Below are positions 11,766 to 22,474 of a stretch of 64,000 nucleotides of DNA, piece by piece. The stretch is from Fistulifera solaris (lineage: Eukaryota; Bacillariophyta; Bacillariophyceae; Naviculales; Stauroneidaceae), in assembly GCA_030295235.1 (NCBI GenBank), contig AP026162.1, forward strand, positions 310,001 through 374,000, written 5' to 3'. The position numbers were made by a program, and so were the translations under genes. The stretch's first letter is position 1, and every line of letters begins with the position of its first letter. The notes under the pieces were generated by a model. That model saw only the letters and a program-made list of their open reading frames with translations. It made no database searches and was not told the origin of the DNA.

Positions 11766-12398
11766 TTCCAGAATTTCTGGACCGTATTCAGAATTTCTGC
11801 AGGATGTGGAACACCGATGATATTCCAGAATTTCTGGAATGTACACAGAATTTCTGCAGGAGGAGAAGCACCAATTCCAGAATTTCTGGACCGTGCCCAA
11901 AATCTATGTGTGTGCGAGGCAGAATACCGAATTCCAGAATTTCTGGAACGTGCCCAAAATCTATGTGTGAGGCAAAGACCGAATTCCAGAATTTCTGGAA
12001 TGTACACAGAGTTTCTGCAGGTGGCGAAACACAAATCCAGAATTTCTGGAACGTGTCCAAAATCACTGTGTGGCGCCAAACACCGATTCCAGAATTTCTG
12101 GAATGTACACAGAATTTCTGGAGGAGGCGAAACACACAATTCCAGAATATTTCTGGAACGTGTCCATTTCACTGTGTGGCGTCAAACACCGATTCCAGAA
12201 TTTTAGGTTGGGGTGAAACGCAAATTCCAGAATTTCTGGAACGTGTCCAAATCTCTGTGTGGCGCCCAACACCGATTCCAGAATTTCAGCAATGTACACA
12301 GACTTTCTGTTTAGGGGTGAAACGCAAATTCCAGAATTTCTGGAACGTGCTCAAATCACTGTGTGGCGCCGCAAAGACCTATTCCAGAATTTCTGGAA
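11766..12398. repeat. Array of 13 palindromes TTCCAGAAtTTCTGGAA at about 52-bp spacing
   Basis: Copies start at 11766, 11823, 11875, 11932, 11984, 12035, 12087, 12140, 12193, 12225, 12276, 12329 and 12382. Intervals are 57, 52, 57, 52, 51, 52, 53, 53, 32, 51, 53 and 53 bp. Each site is two 8-bp inverted arms around one central T; most are exact, those at 12140, 12193 and 12276 are changed. Two spacer types tend to alternate. One holds a second, shorter palindrome (CAGAA-T-TTCTG, exactly 20 bp after the long one). The other holds a 'GTGTCCAAAATCACTGTGTGGCG' type segment (19-23 bp). The array fills most of the 854 bp between two divergent genes. It is open in several frames on both strands, a by-product of the repeat. 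Confidence 0.95.
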
Positions 12399-12472
12399 TA
12401 GAAAAAATGAGTTGTTGTTGATGTTGTACCAGTAGCGAATCGAGTTACCATTCTCATCAAATAAATAATGCA

Positions 12473-13464
12473 ATGGGGAAGAAAGCCCCCACGAAGAAAC
12501 CGACTTCCGACAAACGCAACGTCAAAACACCGAAAGACACTTCGTCGAACGATGGCACCAACAAACCCCGCAATCTGCTCATCACAGATGCGACGAAACC
12601 TTTATATTGACGTTTGTGGGTCGTTTCAATATTCATCACTCCTTGACGGTGCATCAAACACCCGCCGAAGAAACTTGGCCCGGTGGAGCTTTATGGGATT
12701 TGGGATTGCTCTTGTCGCACGTTTTGGTGGCCCTGTCGAACGGAGGGACCGCGCACATCAATAACAACAAAACCTGTGTACTTCCGGTGCGGTGTTCCTC
12801 GCTGGATTTACACCCCGACACTATTCTAGAACTGGGTTGTGGAGTGGGATTGACCGGATTAGCGGCAGCGGTAGCATTTCGGTCGTCTCTGACGTTGCTG
12901 ACCGATCTGGATGTTGTGGTAGACCAAGTCACGCAGCCGAATGTAACAATTAACTCGAAGCCAGGAAGCGGAGGCGATAAACGCTTTCGGAATATTCAGA
13001 CGGGGAAGATTGCGGCTTTACCTCTCTGTTGGGGAAATACCAAAGATGAGGAAGCCGTACGAAATATTTTGATCGAACATGGTCACAAAACAGCATCGTC
13101 GAAGAAACGAAGTAACAAGTCAGAGCAAGTCCGGCTTCGACCCGGAATGCCCGATTTGATCATCATTGGCGATGTGGCGTATCAGCACAAACCAGGAGCT
13201 CCTTCGCATTTTGATGTATTACTGTCGACCTTGCTCGCGTTCGCCGATCAGGATACGTGGGTTGTTTTTGGCACGCGAATACGAATGCCGGCCAGTGTGG
13301 ATCTGTTACGAATGTTGACGGAGCACTTTGACGAAGTTATAGCACCGCCATTGACAGCTGACGAGATCGATTCGCAGTTTCAAGGAGTAAAACACAACAT
13401 GTTTATACATTTTCTTCGGAAAAAGAAATTAACAAGTGAACTCGTGATACCAAATCAACATTAA
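12473..13464 (+). CDS. Family-16 (METTL21-like) SAM-dependent methyltransferase (about 330 aa)
   Basis: Seven-beta-strand methyltransferase of the lysine-methylating family 16 type. The core begins with 'TWPGGALWDLGLLLS', typical of the group, then the SAM site LELGCGVGLTGLAAA and, later, a post-II/motif IV segment IIGDVAYQHKP. The N-terminus from ATG 12473 is lysine-rich (MGKKAPTKKP) and runs into a TGA at 12608, one base out of phase with the core. One extra T in TATATTGACG gives a continuous '..LLITDATKPLYLTFVGRFNI'. The substrate is unknown; related enzymes modify eEF1A, HSP70 or VCP. The stop codon is 3 bp from the stop of the convergent copine gene. The palindrome array ends 75 bp upstream of the start. 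Confidence 0.8.
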
Positions 13465-13467
13465 CGT

Positions 13468-15343
13468 TTAATTGAACATGCGTTTGAGCTGTTGTTGCAT
13501 CCTGTTGATGGTACGTTTGTGCTTGCTGTACATACGTTGGTGTTTCATCAGCTCCCGACCACCGTCTTGTAAACACTTCATGAATTTGTTGAATTTGTCT
13601 TTATTCACATTCCCTGTCACTGTTGCATTTCCGTCATTGTTGATAGCAATGGGTACTTCGATTTCCTCCGCGGCATTGTACGGATGTACTTCAATGTCAT
13701 CCACGAGTGCTTCGGGTCTCGGATACACATGGTGTTGCACGAAATAGGCTTCCAGTTGTCCCGGTATGTGATCCAGTGCCGTCTGGAGCGATCGACAATG
13801 CACGTACCGTGCATTTTCACGACATTTCGAGTTGTGTTGTGCCACGACGGTTTCGACTCCATCAAACGTCCCGTCCCCGACTCCCACAATGACAGTCGAC
13901 AACGGCGAATCGTTCGTAACTTGTAATGCTGCGAGTGTCTTGTCCGTATCGGTGGGTCCACCATTGGTCAGCAATAGTAGAATCGAATACGCCTGTGCAT
14001 CTCCCTTTCGAAGAAAAGAAGACAGATGGTGTCAGAGTGCACTAGTTTCGATTTCGCACAACCGATCAAACCAAAGCAAACTACTTTCGTACCGGCACAT
14101 TCCGCGACTCGGTGGCGGCTTGTTGAATGACGTGGGAAAAGTCGCGTGGCGAACTCATGGCCAATCCCTGACGAAACGTATTCCGATACGCTTCCAGAAT
14201 CCCCGCAATGCCTTCGGCTTCGGTATGAATCGGAAAGCAATGTCTCAATGCACCGCTCACTTTGGCGCCAAATCCATAGACGGGGAACTTCTGGTCGGAA
14301 TCAAATTTGGCAATCATGGAACCGAGTGCGAATATGGCGGTTTCGTACGCATTTTTCCTTGGTCATCCAAATGATGCAACGATGTGACTTGTTTCGGATC
14401 CCCATTCGATGCAGTGACATCGATGGCGACCATCATCCGCAACTGACATCCACCCGAAATGTAATTGGCAAACGTTGGTTCTCGTGGTTGTTTGGGCATT
14501 GCGGACGCGGCGACAGCAATGACGGCAATGTCGGCTTCGACAGGAGGAGGATCGAGGGCCTGACCAAAGGCAGGTGGTGGTTGTTGTTGCGGTATTGGTG
14601 GGGACTGCGTAGCCCCCTCTACGTGTGCAGCCATGACAATGATTTTCCCGGCCGGTCGTCCCGCTTGTTGCAACCCAATATCGGCTTTGGTGAGCAGCTG
14701 TGAAAGTGTCAGTACCGCACTGCTGCCCATAATGACATGCTCGCCATCGTTGTTGTGATCATACACAACAATCCGAAATTGTTGATAGTCATCCCCACAT
14801 AGGGCATCGATTTCGACACAACCGGGCAACCAAACGGGTTGTAAATTGTTGTTTATGGCCGCCGATCGAAAGACGGCATCGTAATGATCCGAACTTCGTA
14901 AGCGCTGCAATTCAAAAACGGATCCGATTTATTGAACAGTCCCATGCCTTCGACATTGGGTAAATTTGTCGCGCGGAATTGAAAATGGAGTATGCCGGCC
15001 GAAGCTGTGGAAGGTGTCACATGCAAAAATACTCGTGTCGATTGATTCTTGAGTTGTTTGGCTTGTGTCCCTCCGTTGGTCCCCAAGACCGCTTGCACGT
15101 CAAAGACGGCGGCGCCCAAGGATTCTTTCTGGCTAAAGAGTGTCACTACGACGTGTGTTGTTTCACTGAGTGTAATATTGTCGAGATAGAACAATTTCGT
15201 CCAATCGGGATGAATGCTGTTGGCAAGTACTTCGGTTTGCCCCAAGAGTGTCGAAGTGCCTTGCGACGACAGTTGTGTCAATACAGCAAAGGATGTTTGC
15301 CTGCCGGGACACTTTCGGCCCAAACAGACAATTGGAGTCTCAT
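13468..15343 (-). CDS. Copine, two C2 domains plus vWA/copine domain, two exons (about 596 aa)
   Basis: Calcium-dependent membrane-binding protein. Exon 1 is 15343-14093 and exon 2 is 14004-13468, with an 88-bp intron spliced in phase 0. The first C2 domain follows MRLQLSVWAES. The second begins near 'GLFNKSDPFLN', the copine C2B signature. The vWA-like copine domain begins 'MMVAIDVTASNGDP' (MIDAS-type Asp-x-Thr/Ser) and includes 'KFPVYGFGAKVSG' and 'LLLLTNGGPTDTD'. A basic, probably coiled-coil tail ends the protein. Three one-base losses break exon 1, in AAA at 15288-15290, AA at 14909-14910 and the T run at 14352-14356 (plus-strand letters). Each fix restores alignment to the neighbouring paralogue. 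Divergent from copine 2 at 15696. Confidence 0.85.
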
Positions 15344-15695
15344 AGTTTTGTTGGTAATGAAAGAGATGATGGATTATTTGTGATGATGATACAAACGAAT
15401 CATCATCGGCTTTGCGCTCGTTTTTGTTCCGAGTGGAAGAAAAATCTTTGCGGTATGAATACGTGTTGTTGTCACGTTAAAACCACTTCAGGAATACGTA
15501 ATACACTTGAGTATGATTATTGGATACCGGAGGACCGTTTTGGCTTCCGTTTCAAAACCGGATTGAATCTTGATTGACAATGACTTTTTTTATTGTTGCA
15601 CTTCAACAACAGAACGACGACCGTCATTTTCATCACTCTTCTTCTTCTTCTTCTTCATTCTATTATTATTAGTTCATCACTGACACACTACCACA
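15344..15695. other. Shared divergent promoter of the two copines
   Basis: The 352-bp spacer is the only upstream DNA for either copine, so they may be co-regulated. A CTT trinucleotide tract lies at about 15635-15656, followed by ATT repeats, in what should be the 5' leader of the plus-strand copine. Confidence 0.65.
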
Positions 15696-17440
15696 ATGAA
15701 ACTCGAATTATCGTTACGAGCCGTCGATTTACAAAATGTCGCCGGTTTCATGAAAGGCACGAGCGATCCCTTTTGCGTCGTCACACAAATGTCCACCGCG
15801 ACCGGTACTCCTCCCAAGGTGTTGGGACACTCCGAAGTGATCAAAAATACATTGAGTCCGTCGTGGACCCACGTGTTTCCGTTTGACTATGAAATGGGTT
15901 CTATTATGAAACTCATTGTCACCATTTATGACGAAGAAACGAAACGTGACAACAAACCCATGGGCACGGCCTTGTTGGATGTTTCCGATGTCTTGGGCGC
16001 GCGGGGACAACGCAAAGCGGTCCAATTGCGACAAGGAGGGAAATTGTTGGCGCATCTCCGCGAACGACGCGGTACCGGCTTGTTGCGTCTGCAATTGAAA
16101 GCCAGCAAATTGAAAAATACGGAAGGATTCGGATTCCGCAACAAGAGTGATCCCTTTTTGAACTGTCACGACAAATCAATAGTGCGGCGGGTGATACGTG
16201 GGATAATGTGTATCGGAGTGAAACCAAAATGAACAATTTGGAGCCGCAATGGAATATGACCACGTTGGAACTCAGTACGTTGTGTGGAGGAGATGAGCGG
16301 TTGCCACTCAAAGTCACCATTTATGATTATGATGACGATGGCAAACATGATTACATGGGAGAGTTCGAAACCACCGTACAAGGTTTATTGACGGCCTGTA
16401 CGAATGGAGTTGAAGATCCCAGTAAAGCATTGAAAGTACAGAAACAAGGAAAAGCGGCCGGTGTGGTCTATGTGTTCCAGGCGGAGGTATCCGGAGCATC
16501 CAACCACAACAATGACGAAGTGACACCCCGCATGGCCGCCGTGTCTCTACAACCGACACCAGCAACGGTCATTCCCGCCACCGCTTCGGCCCCTTCCTTT
16601 GTCAGCTATCTCAGTGGAGGACTGGAACTCAATGTCGTCGTCGGCATTGACTTCACGGGTTCCAATGGCAATCCCCGCGAAGCCGGAACGTTGCATTATC
16701 TGGACCCTACCGGAACCACCAAGAATGATTACGAAAAAGCGATATCCTCCATATTGTCCGTCCTGTCCAAATACGATCACGACCAACAATATCCCGTTCT
16801 CGGCTTTGGCGCCAAGTACAATGGCGTCGTCAATCATTGTTTTCAATGTGGGCCCCATCCGGAAGTGGAAGGCATCGATGGAGTACTCGATGCCTACCAT
16901 CAAGTCTTTCATTCGGGCTTGATCATGAGTAGTCCGACCGACATCACGCACGTCATTCAAAAGGCGGCGGAGCGTGCGAAAGCGGCGCAACAAAAGGCGG
17001 AAGCGTCCGGGAAACAAGCGTATACCATTCTATTGATTGTCACCGACGGTGCCGTCACCGATGTGCAGGCTACGGCGGATTGTTTGGCGAGAGTTTGCGA
17101 TGCTCCGTTGTCCATTGTGATGGTCGGAGTGGGTCAGGCCGATTTTACGGCCATGCAGTTTTTGGACGACAAGTCGACCCGCCGCGATATTGCGCAGTTT
17201 GTGGAATTCAATCAACACCAAGCCAGCAGTGCTTCTCTGTCGGCGGCGACTTTGAAAGAAATTCCCGATCAAGTGGTGAGCTACTTTCAGTGGAGAGGCA
17301 TTGCACCGGGGAAGCCCATAGAAGTAGCAGAGGAAGATATAATAGTTGCAGAAGAAGAGGAGGACATTGACTTGTCGCTCGATTTTCAAGAGGGAGATAT
17401 TGTCGTCACAGGTGGTGGTACTAGGGAAATTGGATGGTAA
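15696..17440 (+). CDS. Copine, two C2 domains plus vWA/copine domain (about 581 aa)
   Basis: Paralogue of the neighbouring minus-strand copine. C2A covers roughly residues 1-140 ('MKLELSLRAVDLQNVAGFMKG...DPFCVV') and C2B starts at 'GFGFRNKSDPFLNC', with 'MNNLEPQWN' before its second half. The copine domain begins 'VVVGIDFTGSNGNP', with the MIDAS-type motif, then 'QQYPVLGFGAKYNGV' and 'TILLIVTDGAVTD'. The C-terminus is acidic, unlike the basic tail of its partner, which suggests different ligands. One base is missing near AATAG at 16178 between two overlapping open frames; with it the C2B domain is continuous. No intron is needed. Convergent with UTP12, with 75 bp between stops. Confidence 0.87.
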
Positions 17441-17515
17441 ACGATCATGTAGGCCTAAAAGTCAAAGTCAATACTTTTTCATCGTGGCAAAGAAACGAGC
17501 AACTAATTGTTAAAC

Positions 17516-20500
17516 TTAGCGCTTTCTAGTTTTGGATTGCAATGCGGCAGCGACGTCACTACCCAAACCAAGGCCGGCCCAGATATCGACGGGATCCTCT
17601 TGAATGGGAGCCATGGCTAGCTTGCGTTCGTGTGCTACTCGAGCGATCACTTTCATTGCAGCAATGTCGTATCCAATCATATCGCGAAGCTCTCCCAATC
17701 GTTGTCGAATCAAGCGCTTCAACTCTCGCAAAGGAACTGCCAATGACTTGTTTGCGATAATCTTCGAAAAATTAAAAAAAAGGAACATTGGTGAGTTATC
17801 TTTGGAGTTCAACAAGCATTGGTAAACGAAGTGATCAAGGGGCTCGGAAATTTGGGTATAGGTTTTAAAGACTACCACCATGTCTTTGTCTGGCGAGTAA
17901 ACACTCTTCATAGCACTGCATCATGATCTAATAGCACGGAAACGTACCTGATTTTGGTGAGACTTGACCATAAAGACTGCTACTTTGGAGCAAAGTTCAA
18001 CCCCTCGTCCATTCCGCAATAAAACAATCATGTAGTAAAGAAGCCTTTCCAAGTGGCTGACGGGGAGAACAAGTAAACTTTGTTCCAGCTCGGCACTCCT
18101 AACAGTCTTTAGAACCCACAATACATAGTTCGCTGGCTCCATATTCAGCATGAGTGGATTTGGCTGCCGTGTTGCGTCAGCGCCGTGTGTTTTGCGGAAT
18201 AGTGCGATGTTTTTTGTTTCTTGATCGGCTTGCTCAAGTGCTTCCATGATACGGTCACCCGATGAAACGCTTAAAACGCTTTTCCTAACAGCGGCTTCAC
18301 TTTGCGGCTCATCATTGGAACCTGATTCTGATTCTTCATCCTCGTCGTTTCCACGCTTTCTGCTGAGAATGGCCGCAGTCCCGCCCTCGTCACGGTCGTT
18401 TACCCTATCGAACATCTGTTCCATCTCCCTTTCTCTCTCTTCCTCGATAAACACTATGTCCTTGGTACGTTCCCAAACGCGTACCTGTCGATCCATACCA
18501 CCCGAAAGCACGAATGCGCCAGTGCGACTAACTGCCAGCGAGTTTACCTCTCCAAAATGACCGTTGAGAACTAGAATTTGCTGAAAGCGATCACCGTCCC
18601 AGTATCTAAGACTGCCATCTTTGCTCGAAGTAAAGAAGTTATGTGTTCGCTTCACAAACTTTAGATCCGTAATTGAATCTTCGTGACCATGGAGAGTTCT
18701 ATGAGTGTCACCAAAGTCAAGACCAAATATTTTCACTGTCTTGTCAGCTCCGGAAGATGCTAAGATCATGTCGTCATCACTAGAATCCATGGCAAGTACG
18801 GGCAATTTATGTCCATACAGACTTAGAAAGAGCTTCAGGGAGTCATCGAAGAAAACTTTTATGGTGCAATCCAGCGTAGCAACGAAGACCAGCACCTTGG
18901 AACTGTCAACAGAGTGAGAATACCGAACAGCAATGACATCGTCCGTCATTTGCAAAGTCCGAGTATGAACCAGTATAGGTGAACTCGAATCGCCTTCTTC
19001 ATCGTCAACTTCTATTGCCCAAAACTTGACTGACTTATCAGCAGATCCCGTTACAATGGTCAGATTGGCATCAGAACCAGCGAGTTGACGAATGTCAACG
19101 CTCCAGATTGCCCCGTCATGCGCCCCTTGTTCGCAATACACTACATCGCCGGCTGCAATATCAATAAGCAAAGGTGACCCTCTCTCGTTCCGACCACAAC
19201 ATGTGTGTTTCCGGGTAAGAAAGCATTACACAAGCCATAACATGAAACAGATTTGTTTCCTGATACAATTGACGGAGAGAGCGAAAGTATGCACGATCTT
19301 GTGGCTACATTCCAGATCTTAGTCGCATTCTTGGATACTGTACAGGCTAGGCGATCATCTGAAGACAGCGCTACAGAACGAATGCCTGTGGGATGGCCGC
19401 ACATATCAATCGCTGTCGCCAGTTCTGCCTGGACTGTCAGGGGACCGTCGCTAAGAGGGAAATGTCAGTGACACGAAAGTTATGATTTCAAAGAAATCGA
19501 CGAAACACTTACGGTGATGCTCTCTTCTTGCTAATTGAATGGACCTCCAAGGTATTCGACGTTAACGCGCAAACAATTCGTACAAGGTCACCCTTTTCTC
19601 GAGTGGGCAAAAAGCGAAGCCTGCCATCTTGTGACTGGCTCGAACTGTTGCAAGATATTCAAACTCATCAGAAGCTTTCAAAAGCTCAGGATCGAGAGTT
19701 TCTTCAGGGCTTGTTTCATCGTCTTCGTCAGAAGGTTCGAGATCATCATCTAGGATGCCTCGCTTCTTCTCGGTCTTCTCAGCATTGCCTTTTCTTTTGA
19801 TCTTCTCTTGCCTTCTTCGCAGACGACGTTGTCGTTTCTTTTGACTCTCCTTCGCGCTTCTGATAGAGTAGACATCGACATTTCTGGAGTTAGCATGTAA
19901 AATAGCAACGTATCGACCAGATGGATGATTTTGAATTGACATGATCTTCTCTGCAGATGTTGCAACGTTGGGTGGTGGTATTATTTTTCCCATGTAGAAA
20001 CAGACGTCGTCTACATTTTCACCATTTTCCTTTCTATCCGTGGCTTCGCTTTTCAAATCGTTTGGTTCCTTGAGTCGATTAGGCTGTCGCACTGACCAGA
20101 CCCTGGCCTGGCCATCGCTGCCACCGGCGATCATACGACAACGTCTCTCGTCGCCTTCGGAAGCGGTCAAGTCAAAGCAAGAGGAGCCCCACACCTCACC
20201 GTGATGATTCGCGATGGTCTGGGTACAGCACTGTCCGTTCATATCCCATATTTTCACCAAACCATCCAAGCTCGAGGTCGCAAGACCGTCAAATCCAACA
20301 CCGTTCACGAACATAATATCAGTGATACCTCCACGATGCCCCCAAAAGACGAAATAATCCCGTTTCCGCAACAATGTCCCAAATAATCACGGTCCCATCG
20401 CTTCCACCTGATGCTAGTCGACTAACATTATTTCGATCGAACGAGACGCTCCTCACCGGAGACTGACCGTGACCATTGAGTAACAAAGGCTCTCGACGAA

Positions 20501-20929
20501 GAAAGTCCTCGTCGACGCCATCCTCATCAATCAATGACTGCACCATACCTAGTGATCCTTTCGACAACTCTTTTTGTACAAATCAAAGACACGGACAGCT
20601 CCGTCAACCCAGCCGGTGGCAACGCGAATTGTGTCGCTGTGAGGGGTCGCCGAAACATCTAGGCAGACAACTTCGTCACTATTTAACGCCTTGCCGGAAC
20701 CGACACCTCCACTCAATTGCTCTCTATGGCCTATCTTAATCACAGGTAGTCCTGTTTTGAGATTGATACCCTGAATAAAACTTCCCGCCGTTGTCAAAAG
20801 AAGGGGATTCTTTGATCCGTCTTCGAGAAAAACCAAATTTGAGTTCGAAGGCGGAGCCTTCGAAGAGGCCCCTGAAACAATTAAGCCGAAGCTATCCGCG
20901 CACTCGTATCTCAGATAAGTGTGATCCAT
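17516..20929 (-). CDS. UTP12: UTP12/WDR3 (Dip2), U3 snoRNP WD-repeat protein, three exons (about 1055 aa)
   Basis: Component of the UTP-B module of the small-subunit processome in the nucleolus. Exons are 20929-19513, 19450-17948 and 17761-17516, with introns of 62 and 186 bp. The start MDHTYLRYECADSFGLI matches the family N-terminus. Two WD propellers follow, with family landmarks such as 'TSSLDGLVKIWDMN', 'GSADKSVKFWAIE', 'LFLSLYGHKLPVLAMD' and 'VWERTKDIVFIEEERERE', then the helical UTP12 domain ending in a Lys/Arg tail. One-base breaks lie in T5 at 20571-20575 (loss), C5 at 20339-20343 (gain), TT at 19629-19630 (loss) and AAA at 19170-19172 (loss). The corrected exon lengths sum to a multiple of three. 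Confidence 0.92.
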
Positions 20930-21317
20930 AGAGGATATCGTTTTAAATAGAAAGAAGTCTCTACCTGGTACCAGGTAATGGTCGTTGATGTTTTCTTTGA
21001 TCTCGTCGTCGATCCTCGCGATCCTCATTGTTTGGTGGTCCGCGGATGTGACGGATAGACAGACGGTCGTACGATGAAGCGGCGGTGCGACAAGCATTAT
21101 TGGTATTGCGCAAAGTGTACAACTTTTCAAAAGCGATGCGATTCGCGATTCCATTGCAATCCAGTCGCGCAAATGTTGAGGGATGCAGAAAACAAAACGC
21201 AAACACGTCACATTTTCAGCTGACAGAACCTCATCTGCCTCACACTTCTGTCTTTTCCCTTCCACATCGAAGGCAAATTGAAGACACTATTATGATCAAA
21301 CTTTAACAGCAGCTAGA
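20930..21317. other. Divergent promoter region, UTP12 / plastid protein
   Basis: 388 bp between divergent starts. The UTP12 frame stays open upstream to 21265, but family comparison puts the start at 20929, so this is read as promoter and leader. No repeat seen. Confidence 0.5.
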
Positions 21318-22106
21318 ATGAAGCAAATAAACAGAGTGGTATGCGGGTTTCATCTCGCCTTATTGCTATCTACTGTCGCTTGGGGCTTTTCAGTTTCTCG
21401 CACATTAAATTCTTGCAAAGCCAAATCAACCCTCGTGATGTTCGACAAGAACAGTGGTGATTTCGACAGCTCAAATGAAACTACTGTAGTCACAAAAGAA
21501 ATGTTTCTACGTGAATTGCTGAGAGATCCTAACGAAGATGATGACGATGAAGAAGACGGTGATATTGGCTCGAAAGACGTCACCGTGAAACGGAAATACA
21601 AGAAGGGGCGAAGCGGAAGCCATAAGCCGTACAAGGTTCTCGATAACCGCGATACATTGCCCTTTGCTGTTGAAGTTGCTACTCCAGATCCTTACACACA
21701 CCCTGAAGTGAAGAAGCAGCGAGCTCTTACTAATTCTGCTACCCAAAGAAAGCGTCACGATTCTATAGAATCATCGGTATCGAGTTCTCTTTTCGTTCAG
21801 TCTAATACGAAAGGGTCGAAGAAAGAAAGAAACGGATCCGAAGCGTCCAGCGACGACACTAAAACTTGGCTTGGTGACTTTCAACTCGATAAGCTTACAA
21901 CAACAGGCGATGTACTGGAGATTGGTGATCGACAATTCAAGGTCGTAAAACACAAATGCCAGTACAAGTATGCGGGCGGCAAGCGTTTTGTCATGACGAG
22001 AAAAATTCTAGAGGTGAAAGAAATCGGTCGGCTGAAAACCGAAGAGTACTTGCAAGCACAATTTAAGGCTGGAAGTGATTCGGAGGACTTCATTGAGTCA
22101 TTATAG
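21318..22106 (+). CDS. Unknown protein, probable plastid presequence (262 aa)
   Basis: I do not recognise the family. The N-terminus has a signal peptide ('VVCGFHLALLLSTVAWG') followed at once by F-S-V-S-R-T, which fits the diatom plastid bipartite presequence with Phe at the +1 position. The middle is charged and low in complexity: an acidic run (NEDDDDEEDGD), then Lys/Arg-rich and Ser-rich parts. The last 80 residues look folded ('WLGDFQLDKLTTTGDVLEIGDRQFKVVKHKCQYKYAGGKRFVMTRKILEVKEI'), mostly predicted beta strands, and may be a small conserved domain. Single exon, clear ATG, no frame break. Import into the plastid is inferred from the presequence only. Confidence 0.7.
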   Translation: MKQINRVVCGFHLALLLSTVAWGFSVSRTLNSCKAKSTLVMFDKNSGDFDSSNETTVVTKEMFLRELLRDPNEDDDDEEDGDIGSKDVTVKRKYKKGRSGSHKPYKVLDNRDTLPFAVEVATPDPYTHPEVKKQRALTNSATQRKRHDSIESSVSSSLFVQSNTKGSKKERNGSEASSDDTKTWLGDFQLDKLTTTGDVLEIGDRQFKVVKHKCQYKYAGGKRFVMTRKILEVKEIGRLKTEEYLQAQFKAGSDSEDFIESL

Positions 22107-22474
22107 CGGGGGAAATTAACGGTATGCTGTTTACAATCACAGCGTAGATGCTCCAGGGCAAAGGAAGGCGGAACTAATGTCTATGCAGCAAGCATTTAAG
22201 CAGCGTTGGCGTTTACGAAGCTCACCGAATTTAATGCCACATAGTTTGCCACGAGTACACAGTTTGCACACCGCATCTGTGCTCTGAAGCTATAAATCAT
22301 AAATCTATCTGCAGTTCATACTACATCAAAGAGAGCTAGTTACTTTTATGCTGCAAGGTTTAATTATTTCGTGATGTTGACATGATCCATGTGGATGATG
22401 AGTGTACATAATCAACAAATGTTATAAGTGCGTGTGGGTTGCGAAACAAAAACGGTCTCTTCATTCTCGAGTTA
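22107..22474. other. Intergenic, convergent 3' ends, no gene seen
   Basis: 368 bp of AT-rich sequence between two convergent stop codons. It should contain both polyadenylation sites. No open frame or repeat of note. Confidence 0.5.

Noticed and set aside
11766-12398. Calling the palindromes canonical heat-shock elements
   Set aside because: The two inner blocks are one base apart instead of two, so binding by HSF is only a hypothesis.
11711-12421. Long open frames (236 codons plus, 147 minus and others) across the palindrome array
   Set aside because: They exist in several frames on both strands and consist only of the repeat; unit length and lack of stop words explain them.
12473-20929. 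Pseudogene status for the copines, UTP12 and the methyltransferase
   Set aside because: Breaks are one base each, in homopolymers, and the same pattern is found in essential genes; consensus error is simpler.
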